Assembly (NCBI GenBank): GCA_004213235.1
Contig: SHAI01000030.1
Span: 1 to 14,760 of the forward strand
Direction of reading: 5' to 3'
Length of the DNA: 14,760 bases
Source: Parvularculaceae bacterium
GTDB lineage: Bacteria; Pseudomonadota; Alphaproteobacteria; Caulobacterales; Parvularculaceae
This document shows, piece after piece, positions 6,512-14,760 of this stretch. Numbering within the stretch: position 1 is the first letter of the stretch; each line of letters starts with the position of its first letter. The position numbers were made by a program, and so were the translations under genes. Below the pieces are notes generated by a model, which saw nothing but the letters and a program-made list of their open reading frames with translations, searched no databases and had not been told where the DNA came from.

Positions 6512-9500
6512 ACGTCCAGATTATAGCGACCCTCTTTTGTCAGGTCTTCAATCCATGCTTCGGCCGCCGCCAGATCTGCGTCATTCTCCTCCATGAAGAT
6601 CGTCATGAGTGTGCGCTTGACATCGGGCTCCATCGCGGACCCGTCGCCACAAACATAAACGACGGCACCTTGTTTCAACAGGGACCAGACACGCTCACGT
6701 TCATTCCGGATGATATCCTGAACATAAGCGCGTTCACTGTCGGCACGGGAGAAAGCCGTGTAAAGATCAACAAGGCCATCCCGATCTGCATCTTGCAGTT
6801 CATCTGCATAGATATAATCGTGATTAGAGTTCCGGCAGCCAAAGAACAACATTGCTGGACCCAAATCTGCACCGCCAGCTTTTAACACGCGGCGTTCGCG
6901 TATAAAGCCACGGAAAGGTGCTAGGCCTGTTCCCGGACCAACCATTATGATTGGTTTTGTTGTATCCTCCGGCATTCTGAATGCCCCGGCTGGCGTTTTG
7001 ATCACGGCATGGATTATGTCGCCGGCACGTGCATTTGCAAGATAGTTTGAGCAAACACCTTCATACCGCCCGTTTCCGGAACGGGCTGGGCCTTCCACGA
7101 CGCCAACGGTGATAGAGCATCGACCTTTGTCGGCTTTTGGCGAAGAGGAAATCGAATAATATCTCGGGGTGAGCCAGGGGACCATTTCGAGAAACGACTC
7201 AAAGGGTAATTCGCATGCGGGATATTCCTCAAGTAAATCGAAGATCGACTTGTGCTTGAGGAACACTTCCTTGCGATATACATCCTCTTTGTCACTGGCC
7301 GGTGCCGCCAGCGCTTCTAGCTTTGCCTTGGTGTCAGGGCACCTTGTATGGCGCGCAAGGACGCCGACGTCTTTGCGACTGGCTGTGGACTGGATTTCGC
7401 CATATAGGTCAGCCAGTCGGCGTACGGAGAATGTTGAATCGTTCGGGAAGGGGCTGCGTCGCCCACCGGTTGCATGGATCTTGATATAGCTGTCATTGCT
7501 ATAACCGAAGCGCTTGATCACCCGTTCGGCAACGCCCGGGCGGTTTACCGGCACCACGCATAAATGGTCCCCCGGCGTATAGGAAACACCATCGGGTAGT
7601 TCAACTTCGATATGCCGGGTCGAACGTGTCGCCGGGTTGGCACCTTCATGGTTCTGTAATTCTCTATTTTCGACGACACGCATTGGGATCGCGCCGGTTT
7701 GCATCGCCACGGGGTGTGCGGTGACGCTTTCTGCAATTTCGATCCGGTAGAGTGGTTCAACTTCTTGCGGTTCGCTGAAATCGATGCTCAAGCCCAGCGC
7801 ATCCCCGGTTGCGGGCCAGAGGTCGTCAAACCATTCCTGGAACTGACCGTCCTGATCTTCGCGCGCATCGGCTTCACCGCGGTTTTTCAGGCGCTTCGCG
7901 CCGAGTGCACTCATTTTTTCATCAATATTGCGCGGTATGGATTGGTAAGTCGCAGCCCAATCGCGATTGCCACAACCAAACACTGCGTAAGTGACGCCCT
8001 CCAGTGCTTTGCCTGAAAGGCCATCAAGCCAGTCGATAAACTTGGCCGCGTTATCCGGCGGCGCGCCATTATAAGACGCCGAGGCAATTATAACGGCTCC
8101 CTCGGTCGGCAGGCGTCCGGCGAAATCGTCAAGCGGGGCAAGAGTGGTCGCAAAACCATTGACATCACCGCCATGGGCAATCTCGCGCGCAAAACCTTCC
8201 GTCGCGCCGAGATTCGATCCGTAGAGAACGCAAAGGGGCGTGCCATGCTTGGGTGCCCGCGATTCCTCTTTGTGCGGCGCGACGTCGTCATTAGCCGTAA
8301 CCGGGGCTAATGTGCTGCGTGTCACTTCAGGGCGCATGCGTACTTTCATAAAGAACCCGTCCGGCTTTATGGACATGGTCTCCTTTACTTTCAGCTTGTA
8401 ATTATTCGGGTCCAAAAGCTGGAAGCGCTGAAGGATCATGCCAATCACCAGAATAGCCTCCTGCATGGCAAACTGGCGTCCGATGCACGCGCGCTGTCCA
8501 TTGCCAAACGGCTTGTAGGCATAGGCTGGCCGCGCGGCTTCGGCTTCTCTTGAGAAATTCTCTGGATTGAAAACGTCAGGGTTGTCGCCCCAAATAGATT
8601 TGTCACGATGAAGCATGAGTGTGAGCACCGTGACAAACGTATTCTTTTTCAAATGGTATTCGCCGCCAATCACCTCATCTTCATACGGATAGACTGAGAA
8701 GGCTGGTGCGGTCGGCCACAAGCGCAGGGATTCCAGAAGGATGGCGCGGATATAATCCAGTTTCGCAATTTGCTGATAGGTGGGCGCTGTCGCAATATCG
8801 CGTCCAAGAACGGCATCGACTTCGGCATAGGCTTTTTCGAGCGCATCGGGATTGTTCAGCAGGAAATATAGGGTGAAAGAGAGAAGGCCTGATGTTGTCT
8901 CGTGGCCCGCAATCAAAAACGTGTTGATCTGATAGCGGATATTCTCGTCGGAGAGGCTCTCGCCGGTCGCTTTATCAACGCCAGCGAGCATATAATTCAA
9001 TAGATCGTTCGCCGCTTCACCTGACTTCCCCCGCCGCCGTTCACGAATAATCTCGTCAACCAGATTATTCATGTAGTCAGTATCTTTGCGCAATTGTTCG
9101 AGGCGGCCGCGAAGGGCGACATTCTCAAACGGCAACCCGCGCTGCACCATGCATGTCTCAAGGGTACGTGTCAGGGCGTCGATGAAAGGGTGGAAGTCAG
9201 CGCGGTAAAACGAGTTAAACCGGTAATCGAACCCGCACACGCCAATCGTATCCAGGGCAAGCCCGGTCATGTCATGAACGACGTCAATTTCGTCGTCGGC
9301 GTTCATGCGTTCCCATTTCATGACCAGCTGGCTCGCAATATCGACCATCATGGGGAAATAATCGACCATCGCTTTCTGGCTAAAGGTCGGCAGGAGAATA
9401 TTATGCGCCTTGGACCAGTTTGGCGCATGGGTGTCACCGGTGAAAAGGCCATCCCCGCCAATGGCACGGACTTTTCTAAGGGCACCGCGGACGGCTTTAT

Positions 9501-9729
9501 CAAAGCGCTTTTCATCGCAAAGCTCGTTAACAAGTTCCGCGCCGGAAGCGATGACCATGGGCTTGCCCATCATATCAAGCCAAAAAATTGGTCCAAGATC
9601 GCGTGTCAGCCCCATCAGGCTTTGCAGCGGTTGATTTGGATCAACGGTCGTCGCATTGCCAACAAGCGGCTTGCTGGGTGGTTTAGGGATCGGGTGCAGA
9701 GCGTTCGACGTTGTCATGAGTGTATCCAT
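6496..9729 (-). CDS. Self-sufficient cytochrome P450/NADPH-P450 reductase fusion (CYP102, P450-BM3 family)
   Basis: A soluble 1077-residue fusion that hydroxylates fatty acids or similar substrates with NADPH and O2. The P450 domain (about 1-470) shows AGHETTSG (274-281, Thr278 the oxygen-activating Thr), ESLR (333-336, Glu333 and Arg336) and the haem loop FGNGQRACIGRQ with Cys415 as ligand. The FMN domain begins near LCVLYGSN (Tyr503). The FAD/NADPH part carries PRYYSISSSP (Arg856, Tyr857, Ser859), GPGTGLAPFRGF (from Gly931) and a C-terminal DVWAGS whose Trp1074 should stack on the flavin, as in BM3. Aligned by eye with BM3 from memory, Phe87 is kept as Phe96, but Arg47 becomes Lys56 and Tyr51 becomes Ile60, so the carboxylate anchor is altered. 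BM3 has 1049 residues. Two starts are possible: ATG 9729, with no Shine-Dalgarno, or ATG 9717 (MTTSNAL), preceded by GGAT six bases away. It lies 34 nt after the peroxidase gene. Confidence 0.97.
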   Translation of the reverse strand: MDTLMTTSNALHPIPKPPSKPLVGNATTVDPNQPLQSLMGLTRDLGPIFWLDMMGKPMVIASGAELVNELCDEKRFDKAVRGALRKVRAIGGDGLFTGDTHAPNWSKAHNILLPTFSQKAMVDYFPMMVDIASQLVMKWERMNADDEIDVVHDMTGLALDTIGVCGFDYRFNSFYRADFHPFIDALTRTLETCMVQRGLPFENVALRGRLEQLRKDTDYMNNLVDEIIRERRRGKSGEAANDLLNYMLAGVDKATGESLSDENIRYQINTFLIAGHETTSGLLSFTLYFLLNNPDALEKAYAEVDAVLGRDIATAPTYQQIAKLDYIRAILLESLRLWPTAPAFSVYPYEDEVIGGEYHLKKNTFVTVLTLMLHRDKSIWGDNPDVFNPENFSREAEAARPAYAYKPFGNGQRACIGRQFAMQEAILVIGMILQRFQLLDPNNYKLKVKETMSIKPDGFFMKVRMRPEVTRSTLAPVTANDDVAPHKEESRAPKHGTPLCVLYGSNLGATEGFAREIAHGGDVNGFATTLAPLDDFAGRLPTEGAVIIASASYNGAPPDNAAKFIDWLDGLSGKALEGVTYAVFGCGNRDWAATYQSIPRNIDEKMSALGAKRLKNRGEADAREDQDGQFQEWFDDLWPATGDALGLSIDFSEPQEVEPLYRIEIAESVTAHPVAMQTGAIPMRVVENRELQNHEGANPATRSTRHIEVELPDGVSYTPGDHLCVVPVNRPGVAERVIKRFGYSNDSYIKIHATGGRRSPFPNDSTFSVRRLADLYGEIQSTASRKDVGVLARHTRCPDTKAKLEALAAPASDKEDVYRKEVFLKHKSIFDLLEEYPACELPFESFLEMVPWLTPRYYSISSSPKADKGRCSITVGVVEGPARSGNGRYEGVCSNYLANARAGDIIHAVIKTPAGAFRMPEDTTKPIIMVGPGTGLAPFRGFIRERRVLKAGGADLGPAMLFFGCRNSNHDYIYADELQDADRDGLVDLYTAFSRADSERAYVQDIIRNERERVWSLLKQGAVVYVCGDGSAMEPDVKRTLMTIFMEENDADLAAAEAWIEDLTKEGRYNLDVWAGS

Positions 9730-9763
9730 TGCCGAGGGGCGTTTTTGAGCGGTTCGGAAGTAT

Positions 9764-10249
9764 TCAATCCGCGAGGAGCTTTTCGATCTGTCGGCGCATT
9801 AGCGACGGCGGATCTTGCGGGGCATAGCGGCGGCGCGGGGTGCCGTTCCGGTCGACGATAAACTTTGTAAAATTCCATTTCACCGCAGTAGTCCCGGCAA
9901 ACCCAGGCTTCGCGGATTTCAGGAACTTAAATAAAGGGTGGGTGCTGGCACCGTTCACATCCACCTTCGCAAACATGGGAAATGTAACGTCATAGCTGGT
10001 CGAGCAGAACTGAGCGATTTCGTTTTCGTCGCCGGGTTCCTGGGCGGCGAATTGATTTGAAGGAAAACCGAGTACGGTGAGGCCTTGTGCCTCATAGGTG
10101 CGGAAAAGCTGTTCCAGGCCTTCATATTGGGGCGTGAAGCCGCACTTGCTGGCCGTATTGACAATTATCGCCACTTTATCGCGATATCGATCCAGCGAAA
10201 TCTCTTCACCTTGAATTGATGTCGCCGAGAAGTCGTAAGCAGACGTCAT
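9764..10249 (-). CDS. Glutathione peroxidase family thiol peroxidase (Cys form)
   Basis: A cytoplasmic peroxidase of 161 residues that reduces H2O2 and organic or lipid hydroperoxides. The fold blocks are in order: NTASKCGFTPQY with peroxidatic Cys36, GFPSNQFAAQEPG with Gln70, and VKWNFTKF with Trp125 and Asn126, which completes the Cys-Gln-Trp-Asn active site. Cys36 is encoded by a normal Cys codon, so this is not a selenoprotein. Cys82 in the EIAQFCSTSYDVTFP block is at the position of the resolving cysteine of thioredoxin-dependent members, so thioredoxin may be the real reductant. The start is well supported: GGAG (10256-10259) lies six bases before ATG 10249. It is the first gene of a probable two-gene unit with the CYP102 gene. 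A weak promoter-like pair, TTCGCC (10295-10300) and ATAAAA (10272-10277) with 17-bp spacing on the - strand, lies just upstream. Confidence 0.95.
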   Translation of the reverse strand: MTSAYDFSATSIQGEEISLDRYRDKVAIIVNTASKCGFTPQYEGLEQLFRTYEAQGLTVLGFPSNQFAAQEPGDENEIAQFCSTSYDVTFPMFAKVDVNGASTHPLFKFLKSAKPGFAGTTAVKWNFTKFIVDRNGTPRRRYAPQDPPSLMRRQIEKLLAD

Positions 10250-10271
10250 GTCGCGCTCCGTAGGTCTTTTA

Positions 10272-10300
10272 TTTTATGACAGTTTATCGCGCTTGGCGAA
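10272..10300 (-). promoter_or_regulatory. Weak promoter-like -35/-10 pair upstream of the peroxidase-P450 unit
   Basis: On the - strand TTCGCC at 10295-10300 and ATAAAA at 10272-10277 are 17 bp apart, about 23 bp before the peroxidase start codon. Both are poor matches to sigma-70 consensus. The case rests mainly on position and local AT-richness, so this is a suggestion only. Confidence 0.22.
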
Positions 10301-10385
10301 AATAGGTAGGAAAAAAACCGAAAGCGTCGGCTTGTCCTTGGCGCGGGATATAGGAAACGGGTTCGATATTAAAAACCTCACCGCA

Positions 10386-10421
10386 GATGCGACACATAAA
10401 AAAGATGCGACACATAAAAAA
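10386..10421. repeat. Exact 18-bp tandem duplication next to the gltA terminator
   Basis: GATGCGACACATAAAAAA occurs twice head to tail, at 10386-10403 and 10404-10421, without mismatch. The A-run of the second copy, one A longer (to 10422), is the T-tract of the gltA terminator on the - strand. The first copy repeats the T-tract but has no stem before it. It looks like a replication-slippage duplication. It is not part of any convincing gene. Confidence 0.9.
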
Positions 10422-10450
10422 ACGCCGCACGGTTGTTCGCGCGGCGTTTT
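10416..10450 (-). terminator. Rho-independent terminator of gltA
   Basis: AAAACGCCGC (10419-10428) and GCGGCGTTTT (10441-10450) form a perfect 10-bp, GC-cored stem with a 12-base loop. Read on the - strand, the stem is followed by seven T residues (complement of 10416-10422), a standard intrinsic terminator about 46 nt after the gltA stop. The shorter T-run on the + strand side would make it partly bidirectional, although no + strand gene enters it. Confidence 0.9.
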
Positions 10451-10496
10451 GATTGTTCGGCGTAACTGGCCGATGGCGTTCAGCGAACAATGCTTA

Positions 10497-11801
10497 TTAG
10501 CGATCGCCGCACGGCACATATTCCCGCTTTGTGGCGCCGGTATAAATTTGCCGCGGTCGGCCGATTTTTTGACCTGGGTCTTCGATCATTTCCGACCACT
10601 GAGCGATCCAGCCTACCGTACGGGCGAGCGCAAATAGAACAGTGAACATCTCCGTCGGGAAGCCAAGCGCCTTAAGTGTGATGCCGGAGTAGAAATCAAT
10701 GTTCGGATAGAGTTTCTTCTGAACGAAATATTCGTCCTCAAGGGCAATTTTCTCGAGTTCCATCGCAACTTCCAGAAGAGGATCATTCTTGATACCGATC
10801 GCATCCAGAACTTCGTGACAGGCCTTTTGCATAACTTTCGCGCGTGGGTCGTAATTCTTGTAAACCCTGTGGCCAAAGCCCATCAGGCGGAATGGATCAT
10901 TCTTATCTTTTGCGCGGGTCACAAATTCCGGGATGCGATCAACTGAACCAATTTCCGCCAGCATATTAAGGGCTGCTTCGTTCGCGCCGCCATGGGCTGG
11001 CCCCCAAAGCGAGGCGATCCCCGCAGCGATACATGCAAATGGATTTGCGCCAGAGGATCCAGCCAGCCGTACCGTTGAGGTTGATGCGTTTTGCTCGTGA
11101 TCCATGTGCAGGATAAAGATCTTGTCGAGCGCGTCGCACAGGGTCGGATTGACTTCATAGTCTTCTGCCGGCACCGCAAAACACATACGCATGAAATTAG
11201 AAGTGTAATCTAGGTTATTGCTCGGGAATACGAATGGTTGGCCTATGGAGTATTTATAAGCCATCGCCGCAATCGTCGGCATTTTGGCGATCATGCGATG
11301 GATCGCGATCGTCCGTTGTTTTGGATCGTTGATGTCTGTGCTGTCGTGATAAAATGCTGAAAGTGCTCCAACAACACCGACCATAATCGCCATTGGATGT
11401 GCGTCACGGCGGAAGCCAGAGTAGAAATTCTTCAACTGCTCATGAACCATCGTATGATTCGTGATTGCGTGATCAAACCTCTCAAGCTCATTAGCCTTAG
11501 GTAATTCGCCGTGGATCAATAAATACGCGACTTCAAGGAAGTCCGAGTTGTCAGCAAGATCGTCAATCGGGATCCCGCGGTAAAGCAGAACACCTTCATC
11601 GCCGTCGATAAATGTGATCTGGGATTCGCAACTTGCGGTCGACGTGAAGCCTGGGTCAAAAGTAAAAGCGCCGGTTTCTTTATAGAAACTACGGATATCC
11701 ACCACACGTGGGCCATCGGCCCCTTCGAAAACCGGAAATTCCGAGGATTTGCCGTCATATGTCACCGTCATCGAGCCTGCGGGTTTCATTTTGCTATCCA
11801 T
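10497..11801 (-). CDS. gltA: Citrate synthase, type II
   Basis: Citrate synthase, 434 residues, condensing acetyl-CoA with oxaloacetate as the entry step of the TCA cycle in the cytoplasm. The catalytic triad is visible: His270 in WGPAHGGANE, His311 in MGFGHRVYKNYDPR and Asp369 in NIDFYSGI, matching His264, His305 and Asp362 of the E. coli enzyme. The DHEQNAST block is present. The N-terminal beta-rich domain and overall length are those of the hexameric Gram-negative type. The start ATG 11801 has an excellent AAGGAG (11809-11814) seven bases upstream. It follows gltX after a 153-nt gap in which I see no terminator and no confident promoter, so it may be read both from gltX and from its own start site. 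A strong intrinsic terminator follows. Confidence 0.98.
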   Translation of the reverse strand: MDSKMKPAGSMTVTYDGKSSEFPVFEGADGPRVVDIRSFYKETGAFTFDPGFTSTASCESQITFIDGDEGVLLYRGIPIDDLADNSDFLEVAYLLIHGELPKANELERFDHAITNHTMVHEQLKNFYSGFRRDAHPMAIMVGVVGALSAFYHDSTDINDPKQRTIAIHRMIAKMPTIAAMAYKYSIGQPFVFPSNNLDYTSNFMRMCFAVPAEDYEVNPTLCDALDKIFILHMDHEQNASTSTVRLAGSSGANPFACIAAGIASLWGPAHGGANEAALNMLAEIGSVDRIPEFVTRAKDKNDPFRLMGFGHRVYKNYDPRAKVMQKACHEVLDAIGIKNDPLLEVAMELEKIALEDEYFVQKKLYPNIDFYSGITLKALGFPTEMFTVLFALARTVGWIAQWSEMIEDPGQKIGRPRQIYTGATKREYVPCGDR

Positions 11802-11954
11802 AATGGATCTCCTTGTTTCGGATGGCGTGTCACCGCGCCATAATACGCCTGATGGGTGTTGTGCGATGCATCAAATTTTTCGGGATCATACCGGCAATTG
11901 CTGTAGTTTCCAGTCTGTTTGGTAGTTGGCAAATATCTCTTTAAATACAATAGT

Positions 11955-13376
11955 TTATGTTTGCGGCTGGAGTGTGAGGGCAGTTTTTTCCCCGTCAGAT
12001 AAGCGCGCTAACGCTTCTTCCCTGCCAAGTGAGTAGAGAACTTCGCCTAACGCGGGGGCAGGTTTCCCGGCCGTTAAGGCAGCACGTAGCGCAGGGCCAA
12101 TCTGGCCAAAGCACAAACCGCGCGCATCCACAAAGGATTGAAGCGCCGCGTCGAGCGTTGTCGGCGTGGTCCAATCAGAGACGTCGGTAAGGGTTTCTAG
12201 AACACCTGAAATGATTGCTGCAGCGCCGCTCTTTTTTAATGGTTTGGCGGCTTTTCCCGTTATTTCTAATGGTCTTGCAAGCAAGACGAATGCGGCCGCT
12301 GATCCTATGTCTGAGAGCACCGACACGCGTTCTTTGATGAAGGGCGCAGCGCGATGCAAGCGCGCCTTTGTCGTCTCATCCAGTGTTTGTTCAAGAAAGT
12401 GCGATGTTTGTTCGACAAATTCGGCATCGCTCAGGCTACGGATATAATGAGCATTGAGTGCCTTCAGCTTATCAATGTCAAGTCGCGCTGGTGCTTTGTT
12501 CAGGCAATCGGTATCAAACCATTCAATCGCCTGCGCGCGTGAAATGATTTCGTCATCGCCATGGGACCAACCAAGACGTAACAGATAATTCGCCAGCGCA
12601 TCGGACAAAAACCCATCATCCCGATAGGCTTCCACACCTAGGGCACCATGCCGTTTGGAGAGCTTGGCACCATCTTGGCCGTGAATGAGGGGAACATGGG
12701 CAAAACTTGGCACAGGCCAGCCCAGTGCTTCATAAATCTGCTGCTGGCGCGCCGCATTGTTGAGATGGTCATCGCCGCGGATGACGTGGTTCACGCCCAT
12801 ATCGTGATCGTCGACGACGACCGCGAGATTATAGGTCGGGTCGCCATTGGAGCGGAGAATGATCAGATCATCAAACGCAGAATTGGGGAAGCGGACCTCG
12901 CCCTGAACGACGTCCTTTACGACCGTTTCCCCTTCGGTCGGTGCCTTGAACCTGATTGTAAAGGGCGCCTCTGCCGGTGCTGCTTCTGCGTTCGCGTTTC
13001 TCCACGGGCTTTCAAAGCGTCTTTTGTCAGCCCGGGCAGCATTCCGCGCGGCGTCCGTTTCATCCGGGGCCATGTAACACCGATAAGCATGGCCAGCGTC
13101 GAGAAGTTGTTGCGCCACCTCGATATGGCGATCACGATTTGCGAATTGCGATGTCGGTGGCTCATCCCAGTCAAGCCCGAGCCATGATAATCCCTCCAGG
13201 ATGGCATCAACCGCCGCTTGATTATGTCGCGAGCGATCGGTGTCTTCGATCCGGAGAAGAAAGCGCCCCTTGTGGCCGCGTGCATAAAGCCAATTGAATA
13301 GAGCTGTGCGCGCGCCGCCGATGTGAAGGTATCCCGTAGGTGAGGGGGCAAAGCGGGTGGTGACCTGATCTGGCAT
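11955..13376 (-). CDS. gltX: Glutamyl-tRNA synthetase
   Basis: Class I aminoacyl-tRNA synthetase of 473 residues that charges tRNA-Glu, and in bacteria lacking GlnRS often also tRNA-Gln. The HIGH motif is HIGG (18-21) in FAPSPTGYLHIGGARTALFN, followed by LRIEDTDRSR (41-50). The KMSKS loop is KLSKR (238-242). The C-terminal third (about 310-473) is the helical anticodon-binding domain. The zinc-site region keeps Cys100 but has Met102 where E. coli has a second cysteine, so it is probably zinc-free. Alphaproteobacteria often carry two gltX copies, and sequence alone does not show whether this one is discriminating. Start ATG 13376 has only a weak GGAAA about eight bases upstream, but the HIGH motif sits at the right distance. 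Divergent to comEC and upstream of gltA. Confidence 0.97.
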   Translation of the reverse strand: MPDQVTTRFAPSPTGYLHIGGARTALFNWLYARGHKGRFLLRIEDTDRSRHNQAAVDAILEGLSWLGLDWDEPPTSQFANRDRHIEVAQQLLDAGHAYRCYMAPDETDAARNAARADKRRFESPWRNANAEAAPAEAPFTIRFKAPTEGETVVKDVVQGEVRFPNSAFDDLIILRSNGDPTYNLAVVVDDHDMGVNHVIRGDDHLNNAARQQQIYEALGWPVPSFAHVPLIHGQDGAKLSKRHGALGVEAYRDDGFLSDALANYLLRLGWSHGDDEIISRAQAIEWFDTDCLNKAPARLDIDKLKALNAHYIRSLSDAEFVEQTSHFLEQTLDETTKARLHRAAPFIKERVSVLSDIGSAAAFVLLARPLEITGKAAKPLKKSGAAAIISGVLETLTDVSDWTTPTTLDAALQSFVDARGLCFGQIGPALRAALTAGKPAPALGEVLYSLGREEALARLSDGEKTALTLQPQT

Positions 13377-13490
13377 TTATTTGTTTTCCATTTCTCGCGG
13401 GTGGTCGTCTTCTCTGCGAAGGCGGACTAGCATAGGCGGTATGCCTCTGCCCATCCCGAATACGCATATGCGCCAGCGACGAGACGTGAC
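13377..13490. promoter_or_regulatory. Divergent spacer between gltX and comEC
   Basis: This 114-bp gap must hold the start signals of both divergent genes. I find no good -35/-10 pair on either strand. A perfect palindrome CGCATATGCG occurs at 13463-13472, about 18 bp before the comEC start, and could be an operator or chance. Confidence 0.35.
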
Positions 13491-14760
13491 ATGAGCGTGA
13501 TTGAGGAACGCGCCCGCCGATTGACGCGCCGTGCGTTGGAAAACGCGCGTGCATCAGTCGAGCGGGAAATCTCTCAAAGCCAGAGTGCGCGCTTAACCGC
13601 GCCGGGGTTCGTCAGCACCCTTCGCATGCTCACCTCCAGCTGGGCCGCGGTAGAAATCGCCCATGGGGGGAGATGGGTCCCTGTCTTCATTGGCGCTGGT
13701 GCTGCAACATATTTTGGCCTTGCCTTTGAGCCGGCCCTCGCCGTTTTCTTGTATCCCATGCTTGGGTTTGCCCTGATTGCGCTTGGCATCGACCGGCCGG
13801 CCGTTCGGCGAACCTGTATCGCCGCCGCGCTGTTTGCTTTGGGTGGATTTGCTGCAGAAATACGCACGCAACAGGTTCACGCGCCGGTGCTAAGCGGCTC
13901 ATTACCTATCGGAGAGGTGAGTGGCAGCGTCGTTTTTCTGGAGAAAGGCAATGGACGCCAACGCTATACAATCCGCGTTCATAGTATTGAGGGCGTCGCG
14001 CCAGAAGATTTACCGGAAAAGGTTCGGGTCACATGGCGCGGTGCGCCAGCGGACGCCCGGCCGGGCGATAGCATTCGGCTAAAAGCAAAACTATCCCCTC
14101 CACCTGATGCGGCCGCGCCAGGCGCGTTCGATTTTCGCCGTCATTTTTATTTTCTGCGGATTGGTGCGGTGGGTTTTGCCGTTTCTGCGCCGGAAAAGAT
14201 CTCCAGTCAGTCAAGGACGGGTCTTGCCTGGTGGCAGGTCAATATAGAGCGGGCGCGTGATCGTATCGCCGAGAGAATTCGAACCGCGGCGCCGGGGCAA
14301 GGCGGGGCAATCATTTCCGCGCTCGTGACGGGTAAACGCGGCGCTATCGACGAACATTCAGAAAATGCGTTGCGCGATGCAGGGCTGGCGCATTTATTGG
14401 CCATATCTGGCATGCATATGGGCTTGGCCACAGGACTCATTTTCTTTGCGGTGAGATTTCTGGGCGCGGCGATACCTGGAATGGCTGTGCGGTTTTCAAT
14501 CAAAAAATGGGCCGCGGCTGCGGCGCTTGCCAGCGGTTTCGTTTATTTGATGCTGTCCGGTGGCGCATGGTCGGCACAGCGCGCATTTGTGATGACCGGC
14601 GTCATGTTTGTCGCGATCATGGCGGACCGGCGGGCGCTCTCCCTGCGGAATGTCGCCATCGCTGCAACCGTAATCTTGTTGATGACTCCGGAAGCGATCC
14701 TTCATCCCGGTTTTCAAATGTCGTTTGCAGCGGCAACGGCGCTGATTGCTGCATTTGATT
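13491..14760 (+). CDS. comEC: ComEC/Rec2 family DNA-uptake channel protein, 5' part (continues past window)
   Basis: The first 423 codons of a polytopic inner-membrane protein that moves single-stranded DNA into the cytoplasm during natural transformation. After a charged N-terminal tail (1-60), hydrophobic segments at about 64-100 and 107-123 lead into a periplasmic OB-fold-like region (about 130-235, DUF4131 type, with GEVSGSV and RPGDSIRLKAKL). The Competence domain then begins with IISALVTGKRGAI (274-286), HLLAISGMHMG (301-311), LSGGAWSAQRAF (355-366) and HPGFQMSFAAATALIAAF (405-422), all family hallmarks. The metallo-beta-lactamase-like domain expected in many members would lie beyond the edge. 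Start ATG 13491 is preceded by GAG about seven bases upstream, a weak Shine-Dalgarno; an earlier ATG at 13468 is in another frame and hits a stop. The frame is open to the window end. Whether the organism is competent cannot be told. Confidence 0.93.
   Translation, partial: MSVIEERARRLTRRALENARASVEREISQSQSARLTAPGFVSTLRMLTSSWAAVEIAHGGRWVPVFIGAGAATYFGLAFEPALAVFLYPMLGFALIALGIDRPAVRRTCIAAALFALGGFAAEIRTQQVHAPVLSGSLPIGEVSGSVVFLEKGNGRQRYTIRVHSIEGVAPEDLPEKVRVTWRGAPADARPGDSIRLKAKLSPPPDAAAPGAFDFRRHFYFLRIGAVGFAVSAPEKISSQSRTGLAWWQVNIERARDRIAERIRTAAPGQGGAIISALVTGKRGAIDEHSENALRDAGLAHLLAISGMHMGLATGLIFFAVRFLGAAIPGMAVRFSIKKWAAAAALASGFVYLMLSGGAWSAQRAFVMTGVMFVAIMADRRALSLRNVAIAATVILLMTPEAILHPGFQMSFAAATALIAAFD

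Noticed and set aside
6430..6885. 151-codon + strand reading frame starting in the convergent spacer
   Set aside because: Most of it is antisense to the conserved reductase C-terminus; no Shine-Dalgarno or recognisable domain.
9094..9861. 255-codon + strand reading frame
   Set aside because: It lies wholly antisense to the CYP102 N-terminus and peroxidase C-terminus, both of which are clear genes; no protein family features.
10248..10637. 129-codon + strand reading frame containing a repeated DATHKK
   Set aside because: The repeat is just the 18-bp tandem duplication translated; the frame runs through the gltA terminator and into the antisense of gltA, and lacks a family resemblance or ribosome site.
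11802..11954. Possible promoter before gltA
   Set aside because: TATTAT occurs but no acceptable -35 lies 16-18 bp upstream, and other candidate pairs have wrong spacing, so no site is called.
12648..13187. 179-codon + strand reading frame within gltX
   Set aside because: Antisense to the HIGH-to-KMSKS part of glutamyl-tRNA synthetase, with no independent evidence.

Overview
The window looks like chromosomal DNA of an alphaproteobacterium. The citrate synthase is of the Gram-negative type II form, the glutamyl-tRNA synthetase lacks the complete zinc-site cysteines, and gltX and gltA lie divergent to a comEC/rec2 gene, an arrangement I associate with Alphaproteobacteria. I cannot place it to genus. 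No RNA genes, insertion sequences, CRISPR arrays or phage genes are visible.

Left third (1-6221, + strand): a type I secretion locus read in one direction with almost no spacing. It starts, cut by the window edge, with the C-terminus of a large acidic RTX-like protein, the probable cargo. Then come a PrtD-type ABC exporter, an HlyD/PrtE-type membrane fusion protein, a TIGR03032/DUF4915 protein of unknown function, and a TolC-type outer-membrane channel. Exporter, adaptor and channel make a complete trans-envelope conduit. The uncharacterised protein sits inside the operon and is the least explained gene here.

Middle (6222-10249, mostly - strand): after a 274-nt convergent spacer there is a two-gene unit, a thiol (Cys-type) glutathione peroxidase followed 34 nt later by a self-sufficient CYP102/P450-BM3-like fatty acid hydroxylase with haem, FMN and FAD/NADPH domains in one chain. 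The peroxidase may remove peroxides formed by uncoupled P450 turnover; that link is inferred from position only.

Right part (10250-14760): gltA and gltX on the - strand, with a strong hairpin plus T-tract terminator after gltA. An exact 18-bp tandem duplication sits at the distal side of that terminator. Divergent to gltX is the 5' part of comEC/rec2, the DNA-uptake channel, which runs off the right edge. These are core genes, while the two left-hand regions look accessory.
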